NCBI GenBank assembly: GCA_036382695.1
Contig: DASVHF010000013.1
Span: 1 to 27,473 of the forward strand
Source: DASVHF01 sp036382695
GTDB taxonomy: Bacteria > Patescibacteriota > Microgenomatia > Woykebacterales > RBG-16-39-9b
Direction of reading: 5' to 3'
DNA: 27,473 nt
Position numbers and translations under genes: made by a program. The notes below the pieces were generated by a model. It had not been told where the DNA came from, did no database searches, and saw only the letters and a program-made list of their open reading frames with translations. Shown here in pieces: positions 16,251 to 23,388 of the stretch. Each line of letters opens with the position of its first letter. The first letter of the stretch is position 1.

Positions 16251-17499
16251 TCTGCCTAACAACCTAAAAATCCTATCGACAAGACTAGCCGGGGCTCGTA
16301 GTGTCACGGTACTAGTTTTAGTAAGAGCAGGTAGTCGCTACGAAGAGAAAAAGACCAATGGTATTGCTCACTTTGCCGAGCACATGTTCTTCAAAGGAAC
16401 AAAAAAGCGACCCACAACCCTGGAAATTTCCTCACTTATCGATGGGATTGGTGGAGAATTTAACGCCTTTACCTCGAAAGAGTACACTGGTTACTATATC
16501 AAAGCATCTACAAAACACATCTCTCTATCACTGGATGTTCTAAGCGATATGCTGACAAATTCCAAATTTGACCAAGTAGAGATCGATCGAGAGAGGGGCG
16601 TGATTTTTGAAGAGCTGCGTATGTATTTAGATACTCCGGTTCGTTATATTGGGGATGTTTATGAACAGCTTCTATACGGTGATCAACCACTTGGTTGGGA
16701 TATAATAGGCACCCCGCAGTCACTAATAAATATAAATCGGAACGATTTTTTCAAGTTTAAAGATCTCTACTATGCGCCTGAAAACACGCTCGTTTCGATT
16801 GCCGGCGGTATTTCGCACGACGACGTTAGGCAGATCGCCGATAAATATTTAGGTGGTCTGAAACACAAGAAAACTGCAACTTACAAACCGGTAAAAGTTT
16901 CTCAAGGCCAGCCAGCGGTTAAATTAGTTAATAAAAAAACCGAGCAGGCTCACTTTTGCCTAGGTGTTCGGGCTTACCCAAGGAGACATAAGAATCACTA
17001 TAAAGTTGCAGTTCTTAACGCCATATTAGGTTCGTCAATGAGTTCAAGGTTGTTCATTCAGCTGCGAGAAAGAAGGGGCCTGGCTTACTATGTCAGAAGT
17101 TCTTTTGAAGAATATCACGACGTGGGCAGTTTTGTTGCCCAGGCGGGAGTTACCCCAAAAAAGATAGGCGAAGCGGTAAAAATTGTAATAGCGGAATTTG
17201 CTAAAATATCTCAAGAGTCGGTAGGCGGCGAAGAGTTAAAAAAGGCAAAAGAGCATATTAAAGGCAGACTTGTACTTGAGCTTGAGGATTCAAGAGAGGT
17301 AGCCAGCCTTTTTGGGACCCAGCAGCTTTTGGAGGGAAAGGTGCGGACTACAGACGAGATGTTTAAAAAAGTAGACGAAGTAACAGAAAGTGATATCCAA
17401 AAAGTGGCCAGCGATATTTTTAAGAATAAAGGCTTGAACCTAGCAATTATTGGGCCTTACAAAGACGAAGCAAAGTTTGAAAAAATACTCAAACTTTAG
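16231..17499 (+). CDS. M16 family zinc peptidase (processing-peptidase type)
   Basis: 422 residues from ATG 16231; the in-frame TTG at 16219 has no better support. HFAEH (47-51) is the inverted zinc motif HxxEH of the M16 family, and E128 in IFEELRMYLD has the right spacing for the third ligand. A second, non-catalytic half carries RLFIQLRERRGLAYYVRS, typical of this family. Bacterial relatives digest peptides; the substrate cannot be told. No signal peptide. Overlaps argS by 20 bases, so probably co-transcribed. Confidence 0.9.
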   Translation: MNQKLLNLPNNLKILSTRLAGARSVTVLVLVRAGSRYEEKKTNGIAHFAEHMFFKGTKKRPTTLEISSLIDGIGGEFNAFTSKEYTGYYIKASTKHISLSLDVLSDMLTNSKFDQVEIDRERGVIFEELRMYLDTPVRYIGDVYEQLLYGDQPLGWDIIGTPQSLININRNDFFKFKDLYYAPENTLVSIAGGISHDDVRQIADKYLGGLKHKKTATYKPVKVSQGQPAVKLVNKKTEQAHFCLGVRAYPRRHKNHYKVAVLNAILGSSMSSRLFIQLRERRGLAYYVRSSFEEYHDVGSFVAQAGVTPKKIGEAVKIVIAEFAKISQESVGGEELKKAKEHIKGRLVLELEDSREVASLFGTQQLLEGKVRTTDEMFKKVDEVTESDIQKVASDIFKNKGLNLAIIGPYKDEAKFEKILKL

Positions 17500-17512
17500 T
17501 ATTATGTATCTT

Positions 17513-17591
17513 GTATCAAGTATTGAGTATAAAGAAACCTATCCGCGATCCTTTCTAATCTGCCTAATACTTAATACCTAATACTTGATAC
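17513..17591. repeat. Palindrome with perfect 12-bp arms between the peptidase and ndk genes
   Basis: GTATCAAGTATT (17513-17524) and AATACTTGATAC (17580-17591) are exact reverse complements; TAATACCTAATAC units fill the right side. Same flavour as 8216-8280. It could end the upstream transcript as a hairpin, although no long T-run follows. Confidence 0.8.
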
Positions 17592-17601
17592 TTTTATTTT
17601 T

Positions 17602-18168
17602 ATGGAACGTACAGTAGTTTTAGTAAAACCAGATGGTGTAAGGCGTGGATTGGTGGGTGAGGTGTTGACCCGGGTTGAGAGGATGGGTCTTAAGATTGTG
17701 GCTATGAAGATGATACAGGCAAGCGGAGAGCATTTGGGAAAACATTACAAAGATGACAGGGAATATCTTAAAAGTCTGGGTGAAAAAACCCTTAAAACCT
17801 ACGAAGAGTATGGCAAAGATGCCGGGAAAGATCTAGGTACTAAAGATACCTTGGAGCTAGGGAAAATGGTGCGAGGTTGGACGATTGATTATGTTGGTTC
17901 TGGGCCAGTGGTAGCAGTTCTAATCGAAGGTCGTCATGCTGTAGACAACGTGAGAGCTATTGCTGGGCCAACTATGCCGGTGAATGCTCCCCCTGGGACG
18001 ATTAGAGGTGACCTGGCCACTGATTCTGCTGCCTACGCCAACGCGGAAAAAAGAGGCGTAGAAAATGTCGTTCACGTCTCGGGGTCAGTTGAGGAAGCGG
18101 CTTTTGAAGAAAAACTCTGGTTCCACGATAAAGAAATCCACAACTACAAAAGAGGCAATGAGGTTTAG
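17602..18168 (+). CDS. ndk: Nucleoside diphosphate kinase, long form
   Basis: 188 residues, against 130-150 in most bacteria. It passes phosphate between nucleoside di- and triphosphates through a phosphohistidine. MERTVVLVKPDGV (1-13), GPVVAVLIEG (101-110), PGTIRGDLATDS (131-142) and NVVHVSG (155-161, catalytic H158) are conserved. Extra length lies in residues about 53-95 and in the segment before the catalytic histidine. No Shine-Dalgarno; the start follows the repeat at 17513-17591. Its end is three bases from the convergent pilin gene. Confidence 0.95.
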   Translation: MERTVVLVKPDGVRRGLVGEVLTRVERMGLKIVAMKMIQASGEHLGKHYKDDREYLKSLGEKTLKTYEEYGKDAGKDLGTKDTLELGKMVRGWTIDYVGSGPVVAVLIEGRHAVDNVRAIAGPTMPVNAPPGTIRGDLATDSAAYANAEKRGVENVVHVSGSVEEAAFEEKLWFHDKEIHNYKRGNEV

Positions 18169-18171
18169 TAA

Positions 18172-18612
18172 TTAGTCGGATTGAGTAAAGACGTAATTGT
18201 GAGCCCCGCTGCATGTACCTGGATGTGTCCCACTGTTTGTTTCGAGATCAGCCCCGATGCAATAAATCTGGCCGCCACCACTATAAACATAGGTTCCACT
18301 TGGGTCCTCAGGCACTTCTTTTAAGTAGGGGTTGGTTGCAGCCGGGTTATTTTCTAGATCCGTTTCCCAGGTTGCTGTGTCGGGGTAGACATTTTCGTCA
18401 GCATAATATTGCTCCAAAGCCCCCCGTATATTTTGAATGTCAGATCTTCTTTGACCGTCACGTGCGCTTGCTTGAGCTCTTCGTAGTGATGCGAGGCCGA
18501 TTGAAATCAAGACAGAAATAACGGCCAGCACAACTAGAAGTTCAACGAGTGTAAAGCCTGCCTTGCCGACAGGCAGGCCGAGCAATTTTTTCCTAGCTCG
18601 AGGCAGATTCAT
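18172..18612 (-). CDS. Type IV pilin-like protein with long prepilin leader
   Basis: 146 residues from ATG 18612. The prepilin motif GFTLVELLVVLAVISVL (19-35) marks cleavage after G19, with glutamate at position 5 of the mature protein; the rest has the usual charged globular domain and a C-terminal cysteine pair (YC...TC) that could form the pilin D-loop. I chose 18612 over the upstream ATG at 18648 because TTGACA and TATAGT (18648-18620) lie across the extension. The leader (19 residues) includes LGLPVGK, encoded by a palindromic repeat (18556-18578). Likely part of a type IV pilus used in attachment or DNA uptake, but no pilus assembly genes lie in the window. Confidence 0.9.
   Translation of the reverse strand: MNLPRARKKLLGLPVGKAGFTLVELLVVLAVISVLISIGLASLRRAQASARDGQRRSDIQNIRGALEQYYADENVYPDTATWETDLENNPAATNPYLKEVPEDPSGTYVYSGGGQIYCIGADLETNSGTHPGTCSGAHNYVFTQSD
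18556..18578. repeat. GC-rich palindrome inside the prepilin leader
   Basis: GCCTGCC (18556-18562) and GGCAGGC (18572-18578) with a 9-base spacer; in frame within the leader of the pilin, ending next to the cleavage site. Confidence 0.8.
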
Positions 18613-18619
18613 TAATTTT

Positions 18620-18648
18620 ACTATAATTAAAGCAAGAAGCATTGTCAA
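18620..18648 (-). promoter_or_regulatory. Promoter of the pilin gene
   Basis: On the minus strand TTGACA (18648-18643), 17 bases, TATAGT (18625-18620); the ATG at 18612 is seven bases past the -10 box, so the message is probably leaderless. This placement decides the start codon. Confidence 0.8.
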
Positions 18649-18704
18649 ACTAAAGCTGAAGATAAAAAGTAACTTGCGCTAAGTATATTATTTATATGTT
18701 TGAG

Positions 18705-18781
18705 TGGCGCCCCTGGTAGGAGTCGAACCTGCAACCTTACCCTTAGGACGGGTCTGCTCTATCCAATTGAGCTACAGGGGC
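18705..18781 (-). tRNA. tRNA-Arg (CCT)
   Basis: Cloverleaf on the minus strand: acceptor GCCCCTG/CAGGGGC, D arm GCTC/GAGC, anticodon loop GTCCTAA with anticodon CCT, T loop TTCGACT, and an encoded CCA end (18707-18705). The T stem has one C-A mismatch and the anticodon stem one G-A mismatch at its base. It reads AGG codons. Confidence 0.93.
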
Positions 18782-18789
18782 ATGCAGGT

Positions 18790-18818
18790 TTGAATTTTAA
18801 CACAGTTTGGGCTAAAAT
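18790..18818 (+). promoter_or_regulatory. Promoter of tRNA-Pro (and the sortase gene)
   Basis: TTGAAT (18790-18795), 17 bases, TAAAAT (18813-18818); the tRNA begins ten bases later. A minus-strand TAAAAT (18799-18794) overlaps the -35 box and could serve the divergent tRNA-Arg. Confidence 0.65.
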
Positions 18819-18828
18819 AAAACTCCTT

Positions 18829-18903
18829 CGGGGTGTAGTTCAGTGGTAGAACGCACGGTTCGGGACCGTGAGGCCGCTGGTTCGATTCCAGTCACCCCGA
18901 CCA
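18829..18903 (+). tRNA. tRNA-Pro (CGG)
   Basis: Cloverleaf: acceptor CGGGGTG/CACCCCG with discriminator A, D arm GTTC/GAAC, anticodon stem CACGG/CCGTG with loop TTCGGGA (anticodon CGG), T loop TTCGATT, and encoded CCA (18901-18903). One base separates it from the sortase ATG at 18905. Confidence 0.95.
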
Positions 18904-18904
18904 T

Positions 18905-19585
18905 ATGAACAAAAGAAAAAGATTTTGGATTTTTATTGCTATAAGGACAATTGCCAACTCCCTTGTCATCGTGGGAATTGTGTTTTCTTTTCTTTCCTTT
19001 GCACCGTTTGTAAAGCAGGAGATTTGGTATTGGTGGCGGGCTAGCGTTTTACAAGTGACCGAAACCAAGGGGGTTGCGCCAGATATTTCGATTCCAAAAG
19101 CAAAGGCCGAAGACTTACCAGTCTTAAAGGTAGAGCCGAAAAGTAAAGAATTTGGGATTGTGATAGAAAAAATCGGCGTTAACGCCCCAGTTGTACCAAA
19201 TGTAAATGCTGCAAATTACCCAGAATATATTGCCGCCCTTTCAAAAGGCGTCGCTCATGCAGCTGGCACAGCAGTTCCAGGTTCGACTAAAGCTACCAAC
19301 AACAACGTTTTTTTGTTCGCCCATTCAGCAATTAATGCAGTTCAGGCGAGAAGATACAACAGCGTCTTTTATTTGCTGAGAAAGTTAGAAAAAGGTGACA
19401 GAGTGGCTACATTTTATAAAGGAAAGCGGTACGATTATATAGCCGTAGCTAAAAAAGTAACTGGGGCAACGGACGTTCGTTACTTAACCAACCCGTCAAA
19501 AAAGCCTATACTGACACTGCAAACTTGCGATCCACCGGGAAGTAGTCTGCGGAGACTGATTATTACAGCAGAGTTGGTCAGGTAA
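18905..19585 (+). CDS. Sortase (class D/E-like)
   Basis: 226 residues. Sortases join surface proteins to cell-envelope acceptors by cleaving a C-terminal sorting signal. An N-terminal membrane segment (about 11-33) anchors it; the catalytic residues are H140 (FLFAHS), C208 (LTLQTCDP) and R216 or R217 (SSLRRLII). The ATG starts one base after the tRNA-Pro CCA and no ribosome site can exist beyond the tRNA, so translation probably uses a leaderless message released by tRNA 3' processing. No protein here ends with an obvious LPxTG signal, so the substrate is elsewhere. Confidence 0.92.
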   Translation: MNKRKRFWIFIAIRTIANSLVIVGIVFSFLSFAPFVKQEIWYWWRASVLQVTETKGVAPDISIPKAKAEDLPVLKVEPKSKEFGIVIEKIGVNAPVVPNVNAANYPEYIAALSKGVAHAAGTAVPGSTKATNNNVFLFAHSAINAVQARRYNSVFYLLRKLEKGDRVATFYKGKRYDYIAVAKKVTGATDVRYLTNPSKKPILTLQTCDPPGSSLRRLIITAELVR

Positions 19586-19596
19586 TTAAATATATT

Positions 19597-19682
19597 CTAA
19601 ACAAATTCCAATTGCTCAAATTTCAATTTTCTAAATCGTTTAGAGTTTGGAACATTAGGATTTGTGATTTGTTTGGGATTTC
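19597..19682. repeat. AT-rich imperfect palindrome between convergent genes
   Basis: AAACAAATTCCAATT-type sequence on the left is answered by GATTTGTTTGGG-type sequence on the right. It separates the sortase and PEGA genes, which converge, and may end both transcripts. A further inverted repeat (GAGCTTTAGCGAAGCTC, 19705-19721) spans the end of the PEGA gene. Confidence 0.55.
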
Positions 19683-19708
19683 GTGCTTTGTATTTAGTAT
19701 TTTGAGCT

Positions 19709-20821
19709 TTAGCGAAGCTCGATTGCGTAGAGGTTGGAGAGCTGGCTTACAGTAGTGTTTAAATTGGTGGAAATAACGATTTTTGATCCATCTGGCCAGG
19801 GGGCGACAAGAGCTGGATCGAAATCGCCAGTGTAAACTGTAATGTTATTTTCACCATCGCCGTCGATTATTGAGATCGAACCTGTTTTTACTAACATTAC
19901 ATGCTCGCTGTCTGGATACCAGAGGTAATTTGAGGCTGCCGGTAAGTTATAAATTTGAGCTTCCTGGTTGGGTGCCGGTCCAAGATTACTATTGTAGAGA
20001 ACAACTATCCCGTTGCCTTTCCGACCTAAAAACTTTGTTTTATCCGGCGAGAACTTTATACCGCTTAAGCTAGCGGCAAGAAGCTGTGCTTTCTTATCAA
20101 AACCCTTTAAGTTCGCCTTTATTGCTCGGTTTGCCTGATCTTCCCATCGCGTTTTTATTTTTACAACGTCCAAAGTGGCTTCTTTAGGAGACCCATTTTC
20201 TTTTGAAAGATCAAGAGCAAAGTAACGCTGGGATTTGGGCAATTTTACCAGCAGCTGCTTTCCATCTGGTGAAAATTCCCAACTGCTCTCCGAAAATATA
20301 ATTTCTTCAGTATCAGCCGCAACCTGCGTTAAATCCTTTGTGAAAAACGAAGGAAGAGGACTGGTAGAGAAATTCAATGCCCAAATGCCAGCCTTTTCCT
20401 CAGGCTCTTTCAGCGAAAAAACAATCCCTTTACCGTTGGGAGAAACCAAAGGGTTATTTACCCCAGTGAAGGTCAGAGCACGTAGGGAGGGAGCGACTGG
20501 GAAAAGTAGTGCCTGGATAAGATTGACATTTTCTTTTGTTACATCCACATTCTTTTCCCAATTAGAAAAGCCTTCTTTGACAATTTTAATAGTGTATTTT
20601 CCAGGTTTTAAATCAGGGATGTCGATATTCGTGGTGCCTTTTTCTTCGCCGTCGATGAAAACACGAGCTTGGTTGGGGGTTGATTTGATACTGACTATAC
20701 CGGTGGCTTCGATAGATTTCTCTTTGAAGTTTGGCCGGTAACCTTGGGCATAAAGGACGATTCCCACTGTAATAATTCCGACTATTACTAGAAACGCTAT
20801 GATGCTAAGAAGTTTTTTCAT
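19709..20821 (-). CDS. Membrane-anchored PEGA-domain protein with propeller-like C-terminus
   Basis: 370 residues. An N-terminal membrane segment (about 4-25) is followed by a PEGA domain (about 41-103, with STPNQARVFIDGEEKG and KPGKYTIKI), a beta fold often found in envelope proteins. The remaining 260 residues carry repeated motifs such as FSPDGKQ, KFSPDKTKF and YPDSEHV, like TolB/WD40-type propeller blades. It should face outward. No enzymatic site is visible. TAGAAT (20834-20829) and TTGCAC (20858-20853) lie just upstream, so it is probably leaderless too. Confidence 0.85.
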   Translation of the reverse strand: MKKLLSIIAFLVIVGIITVGIVLYAQGYRPNFKEKSIEATGIVSIKSTPNQARVFIDGEEKGTTNIDIPDLKPGKYTIKIVKEGFSNWEKNVDVTKENVNLIQALLFPVAPSLRALTFTGVNNPLVSPNGKGIVFSLKEPEEKAGIWALNFSTSPLPSFFTKDLTQVAADTEEIIFSESSWEFSPDGKQLLVKLPKSQRYFALDLSKENGSPKEATLDVVKIKTRWEDQANRAIKANLKGFDKKAQLLAASLSGIKFSPDKTKFLGRKGNGIVVLYNSNLGPAPNQEAQIYNLPAASNYLWYPDSEHVMLVKTGSISIIDGDGENNITVYTGDFDPALVAPWPDGSKIVISTNLNTTVSQLSNLYAIELR

Positions 20822-20828
20822 GGTTAAA

Positions 20829-20858
20829 ATTCTACTCTTTTTGGGGGTAGCTGTGCAA
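20829..20858 (-). promoter_or_regulatory. Promoter of the PEGA protein gene
   Basis: On the minus strand TTGCAC (20858-20853), 18 bases, TAGAAT (20834-20829); seven bases to the ATG at 20821. Confidence 0.55.
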
Positions 20859-20939
20859 CAAGACGAAAATACTTTTGAGTGATCATGAGGTGGGTTTTGA
20901 TCTTTTTAAGTAAAGTTTGATCTCTTTAAAAATTAGTGG

Positions 20940-20968
20940 TTGTGAAGCCACCAAACCGTCTATATAAT
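20940..20968 (+). promoter_or_regulatory. Promoter of mreB
   Basis: TTGTGA (20940-20945), 17 bases, TATAAT (20963-20968), a perfect -10. The ATG at 20978 is nine bases on, at most a few bases past the transcription start. GAGG sits four bases before the ATG, rather too near for a normal ribosome site. Confidence 0.8.
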
Positions 20969-20977
20969 AGAGGCGTC

Positions 20978-21982
20978 ATGTTTGGTAAAAGGGTTGCTAT
21001 TGATCTAGGTACGGCCAATTCGCTTGTCTTTCTAGAAGGGCAAGGAGTGGTCCTCAATGAACCGACCGTAGTAGCAATTTCTTCAGAAGATGGAGAAGTC
21101 CTTGCTGTAGGTAATGCTGCTAAAGAAATGCTCGGGCGTACTCCAGAAGGAATAGAGGCTTCCCGGCCACTTCGTGATGGGGTAATTGCTGATTACATCA
21201 TGACTGAGGCGATGCTAAGGTTTTTTCTCGACAAAGTAGCTGGCCGGACGCGGTTTTTCAAGCCAGATGTAATGGTTTGTGTACCTGCTGGTGTGACCAG
21301 TGTAGAAAGAAGAGCGGTTCTAGATGCAACCCTTTCAGCTGGTGCTAGGACTGCATATCTTATTGACGAGCCTCTAGCAGCAGCCATCGGGGCTAAAATT
21401 CCAATTGGTACTCCGAGCGGTAATATGATCGTCGATATTGGTGGGGGTTCTACTGAAGCCGCCGTCATCTCGTTGGGAGGAGTAGTAGTTCACAAAAGCG
21501 CAAGAATAGCGGGTAATAAAATCGATGAAGCTATCGCTGTCTATGTACGGCGCAAATTCAATTTGATTATCGGCGAACGAACTGCAGAAGAGATTAAAAT
21601 AACTTTAGCCAGCGCGGCGATGGAAGAAAAAGATTCTTCTATTGAAGTGCGAGGTAGAGATAGTATTACTGGATTACCTCAGCTGATTGAGCTAAAAAGT
21701 AGCGAACTTACCGAAGCTATAAGAGGGGTTTTAAACAATATACTTGATGCAATTAAACAAGTGCTGGAGGAAACACCACCGGAGCTAGCTAGCGATATTA
21801 TTGATAAGGGGATTGTAATGAGTGGAGGTACCTCACTACTGAAGAATCTAGATAAATATTTCACTGAAACTCTTGGTGTACCGTGTCATGTGTCAGAAGA
21901 CCCACTGCTGTGTGTCGTTTATGGTACGGGTACAGCTTTGGAAAATATCGACCTTTACCGACGGAGTATTATCCGAAGGTGA
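20978..21982 (+). CDS. mreB: Rod-shape actin-like protein MreB
   Basis: 334 residues from ATG 20978; the upstream in-frame start at 20936 would place the promoter inside the gene. MreB forms membrane-bound filaments that guide cell-wall growth. Actin-fold signatures are clear: AIDLGTANSLVF (phosphate 1), IDEPLAAAIGA, MIVDIGGGSTEAAVISLGG (phosphate 2) and GIVMSGGTSLL (adenosine). Length is normal. MreC and MreD do not follow, although they often do; the next gene is a glycosyltransferase. Confidence 0.97.
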   Translation: MFGKRVAIDLGTANSLVFLEGQGVVLNEPTVVAISSEDGEVLAVGNAAKEMLGRTPEGIEASRPLRDGVIADYIMTEAMLRFFLDKVAGRTRFFKPDVMVCVPAGVTSVERRAVLDATLSAGARTAYLIDEPLAAAIGAKIPIGTPSGNMIVDIGGGSTEAAVISLGGVVVHKSARIAGNKIDEAIAVYVRRKFNLIIGERTAEEIKITLASAAMEEKDSSIEVRGRDSITGLPQLIELKSSELTEAIRGVLNNILDAIKQVLEETPPELASDIIDKGIVMSGGTSLLKNLDKYFTETLGVPCHVSEDPLLCVVYGTGTALENIDLYRRSIIRR

Positions 21983-22043
21983 AAGTTAAAGCTCTGAGAG
22001 AGTTCGAGTTTCTATAGAGCAATTATAAATGCCAAATGCCAAA

Positions 22044-22092
22044 TTTTGAACTTTGGGCTTTAGATTTCTTTTGTCATTGGAGCTTTGAAATT
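22044..22092. repeat. AT-rich repeat, copy 1, before the glycosyltransferase gene
   Basis: A 49-base segment (opening TTTTGAACTTTGGGCTTT) that matches 23329-23377 at about four in five positions by eye, in the same orientation and at a similar distance from the next ATG. TTTGGGCTTT/AAATGCC-type low-complexity units flank it. Confidence 0.7.
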
Positions 22093-22107
22093 CGAGCTTT
22101 TTAAATT

Positions 22108-23223
22108 ATGGTTATTGGAATCGATGCCTCTCGACTTGCAAGGGAGGATAAAACTGGTACTGAAAACTACTCCCTAAACCTAATTAAAGCAATTGCGTCA
22201 GTTGATAAAAAGAACCGATACGTTCTTTATTTTAATCAAATACCACATTTCTTCGAAATTAGCCAGCCAAACTTTAGCACTAAGGCTATATCCTCGCCAA
22301 GATTTTGGACACAAGGACGGCTTGCTTTTGAGCTTTTAATCAGGCCTCCAGACGTCCTTTTTGTGCCTGCTCACACGATTCCAGTGGTACGCCGACCGTC
22401 TTTGAAAACGATCGCTACCGTCCATGATTTGGGAGCAGAATTTTTAGCAGAATACCACAAGTTTCCGCAAAAACTATACCTCACTTGGTCAACAGAATAC
22501 GTTGCCAGAAACGCTAGTCATATAATTTCTATATCCAAATTTACTAAAAAGGATCTAATTAAAACCTTAAGAGTTCCAAGTGATCGGATTAGCGTTGTCT
22601 ACGAAGGAGTAGATAAGCGGGCTTTTTATCCTAGAAGTAAAGAAGACATAAGCCGTGCTAAAGCAAAATATGGTTTGTCCAAAAAATATTTCCTCTATGT
22701 CGGTACAATCCAGCCAAGAAAAAATCTAGTTAGGCTTATTGAAGCCTTTGCGAAAACAAAACTAAAAAGAATAGATCTAGTTCTAGTGGGATCCCGAGGT
22801 TGGTTAGAGGAAGAAATCTATAAAGCCCCGGAAAAAATTTCTATATCAGACCGTATCCGCTTCCTTGGTTATGTAGACAATGAAGATATTGCAGCCCTCT
22901 ACAGCGGAGCAATTGGACTAGCATTCCCATCTTTATACGAAGGTTTTGGCCTGCCCATTTTAGAAGCTTGGGCTTGTGGGTGCCCAGTTTTGACATCAAA
23001 GATAGGAGCGATGGCTGAAGTAAGCGGGGTAGCAGCTATCCAAGTCGATCCACTAGTTGTTGATGAGGTTTCAAAAGGTCTTAAAAGGCTAGCCACCAAT
23101 AAAAAATTAAGAGAAGGGTTGATTAAAAAAGGAGGGGAGCGGGTAAAGGAATTTACGTGGGAAAGATGTGCCCAAGAAACGATCAAGGTGTTTGAAAAAG
23201 TCTATGCGCAAAATGTCAAATGA
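22108..23223 (+). CDS. Glycosyltransferase family 4 (group 1)
   Basis: 371 residues with a GT-B fold. The N-terminal half begins VIGIDASRLAREDKTGTENY, and ATVHDLGAEFLAEYHKF is the acceptor-side histidine region; the C-terminal half has FLYVGTIQPRKNLVRLIEAF and FPSLYEGFGLPILEAWACG, the EX7E nucleotide-sugar site. It likely adds a sugar to an envelope lipid or polysaccharide. It is paired with the WecG/TagA-type gene downstream. The last residues (AQNVK) run into low-complexity repeat sequence. No clear Shine-Dalgarno. Confidence 0.93.
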   Translation: MVIGIDASRLAREDKTGTENYSLNLIKAIASVDKKNRYVLYFNQIPHFFEISQPNFSTKAISSPRFWTQGRLAFELLIRPPDVLFVPAHTIPVVRRPSLKTIATVHDLGAEFLAEYHKFPQKLYLTWSTEYVARNASHIISISKFTKKDLIKTLRVPSDRISVVYEGVDKRAFYPRSKEDISRAKAKYGLSKKYFLYVGTIQPRKNLVRLIEAFAKTKLKRIDLVLVGSRGWLEEEIYKAPEKISISDRIRFLGYVDNEDIAALYSGAIGLAFPSLYEGFGLPILEAWACGCPVLTSKIGAMAEVSGVAAIQVDPLVVDEVSKGLKRLATNKKLREGLIKKGGERVKEFTWERCAQETIKVFEKVYAQNVK

Positions 23224-23328
23224 CAAAACCAAAATATCAAATCAATGTCAAAAATAGATCGCTACACGCTTTGCACCTACGGTTAAGATCGCTAAAGCGC
23301 TCTGCGACCATTGCATGGGCTACCAATT

Positions 23329-23377
23329 TTTTGACTTTTGAGCTTTGGGTTTCTTTTGACATCTGATCTTTGAAATT
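23329..23377. repeat. AT-rich repeat, copy 2, before the WecG-type gene
   Basis: Partner of 22044-22092, placed just before ATG 23389. The preceding 100 bases (23224-23328) hold CAAATGACAAAACC-type units and an AAGATCGCTAAAGCGC-type segment related to the repeats at 24161-24301. Confidence 0.7.
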
Positions 23378-23388
23378 TGTTATTGAAT

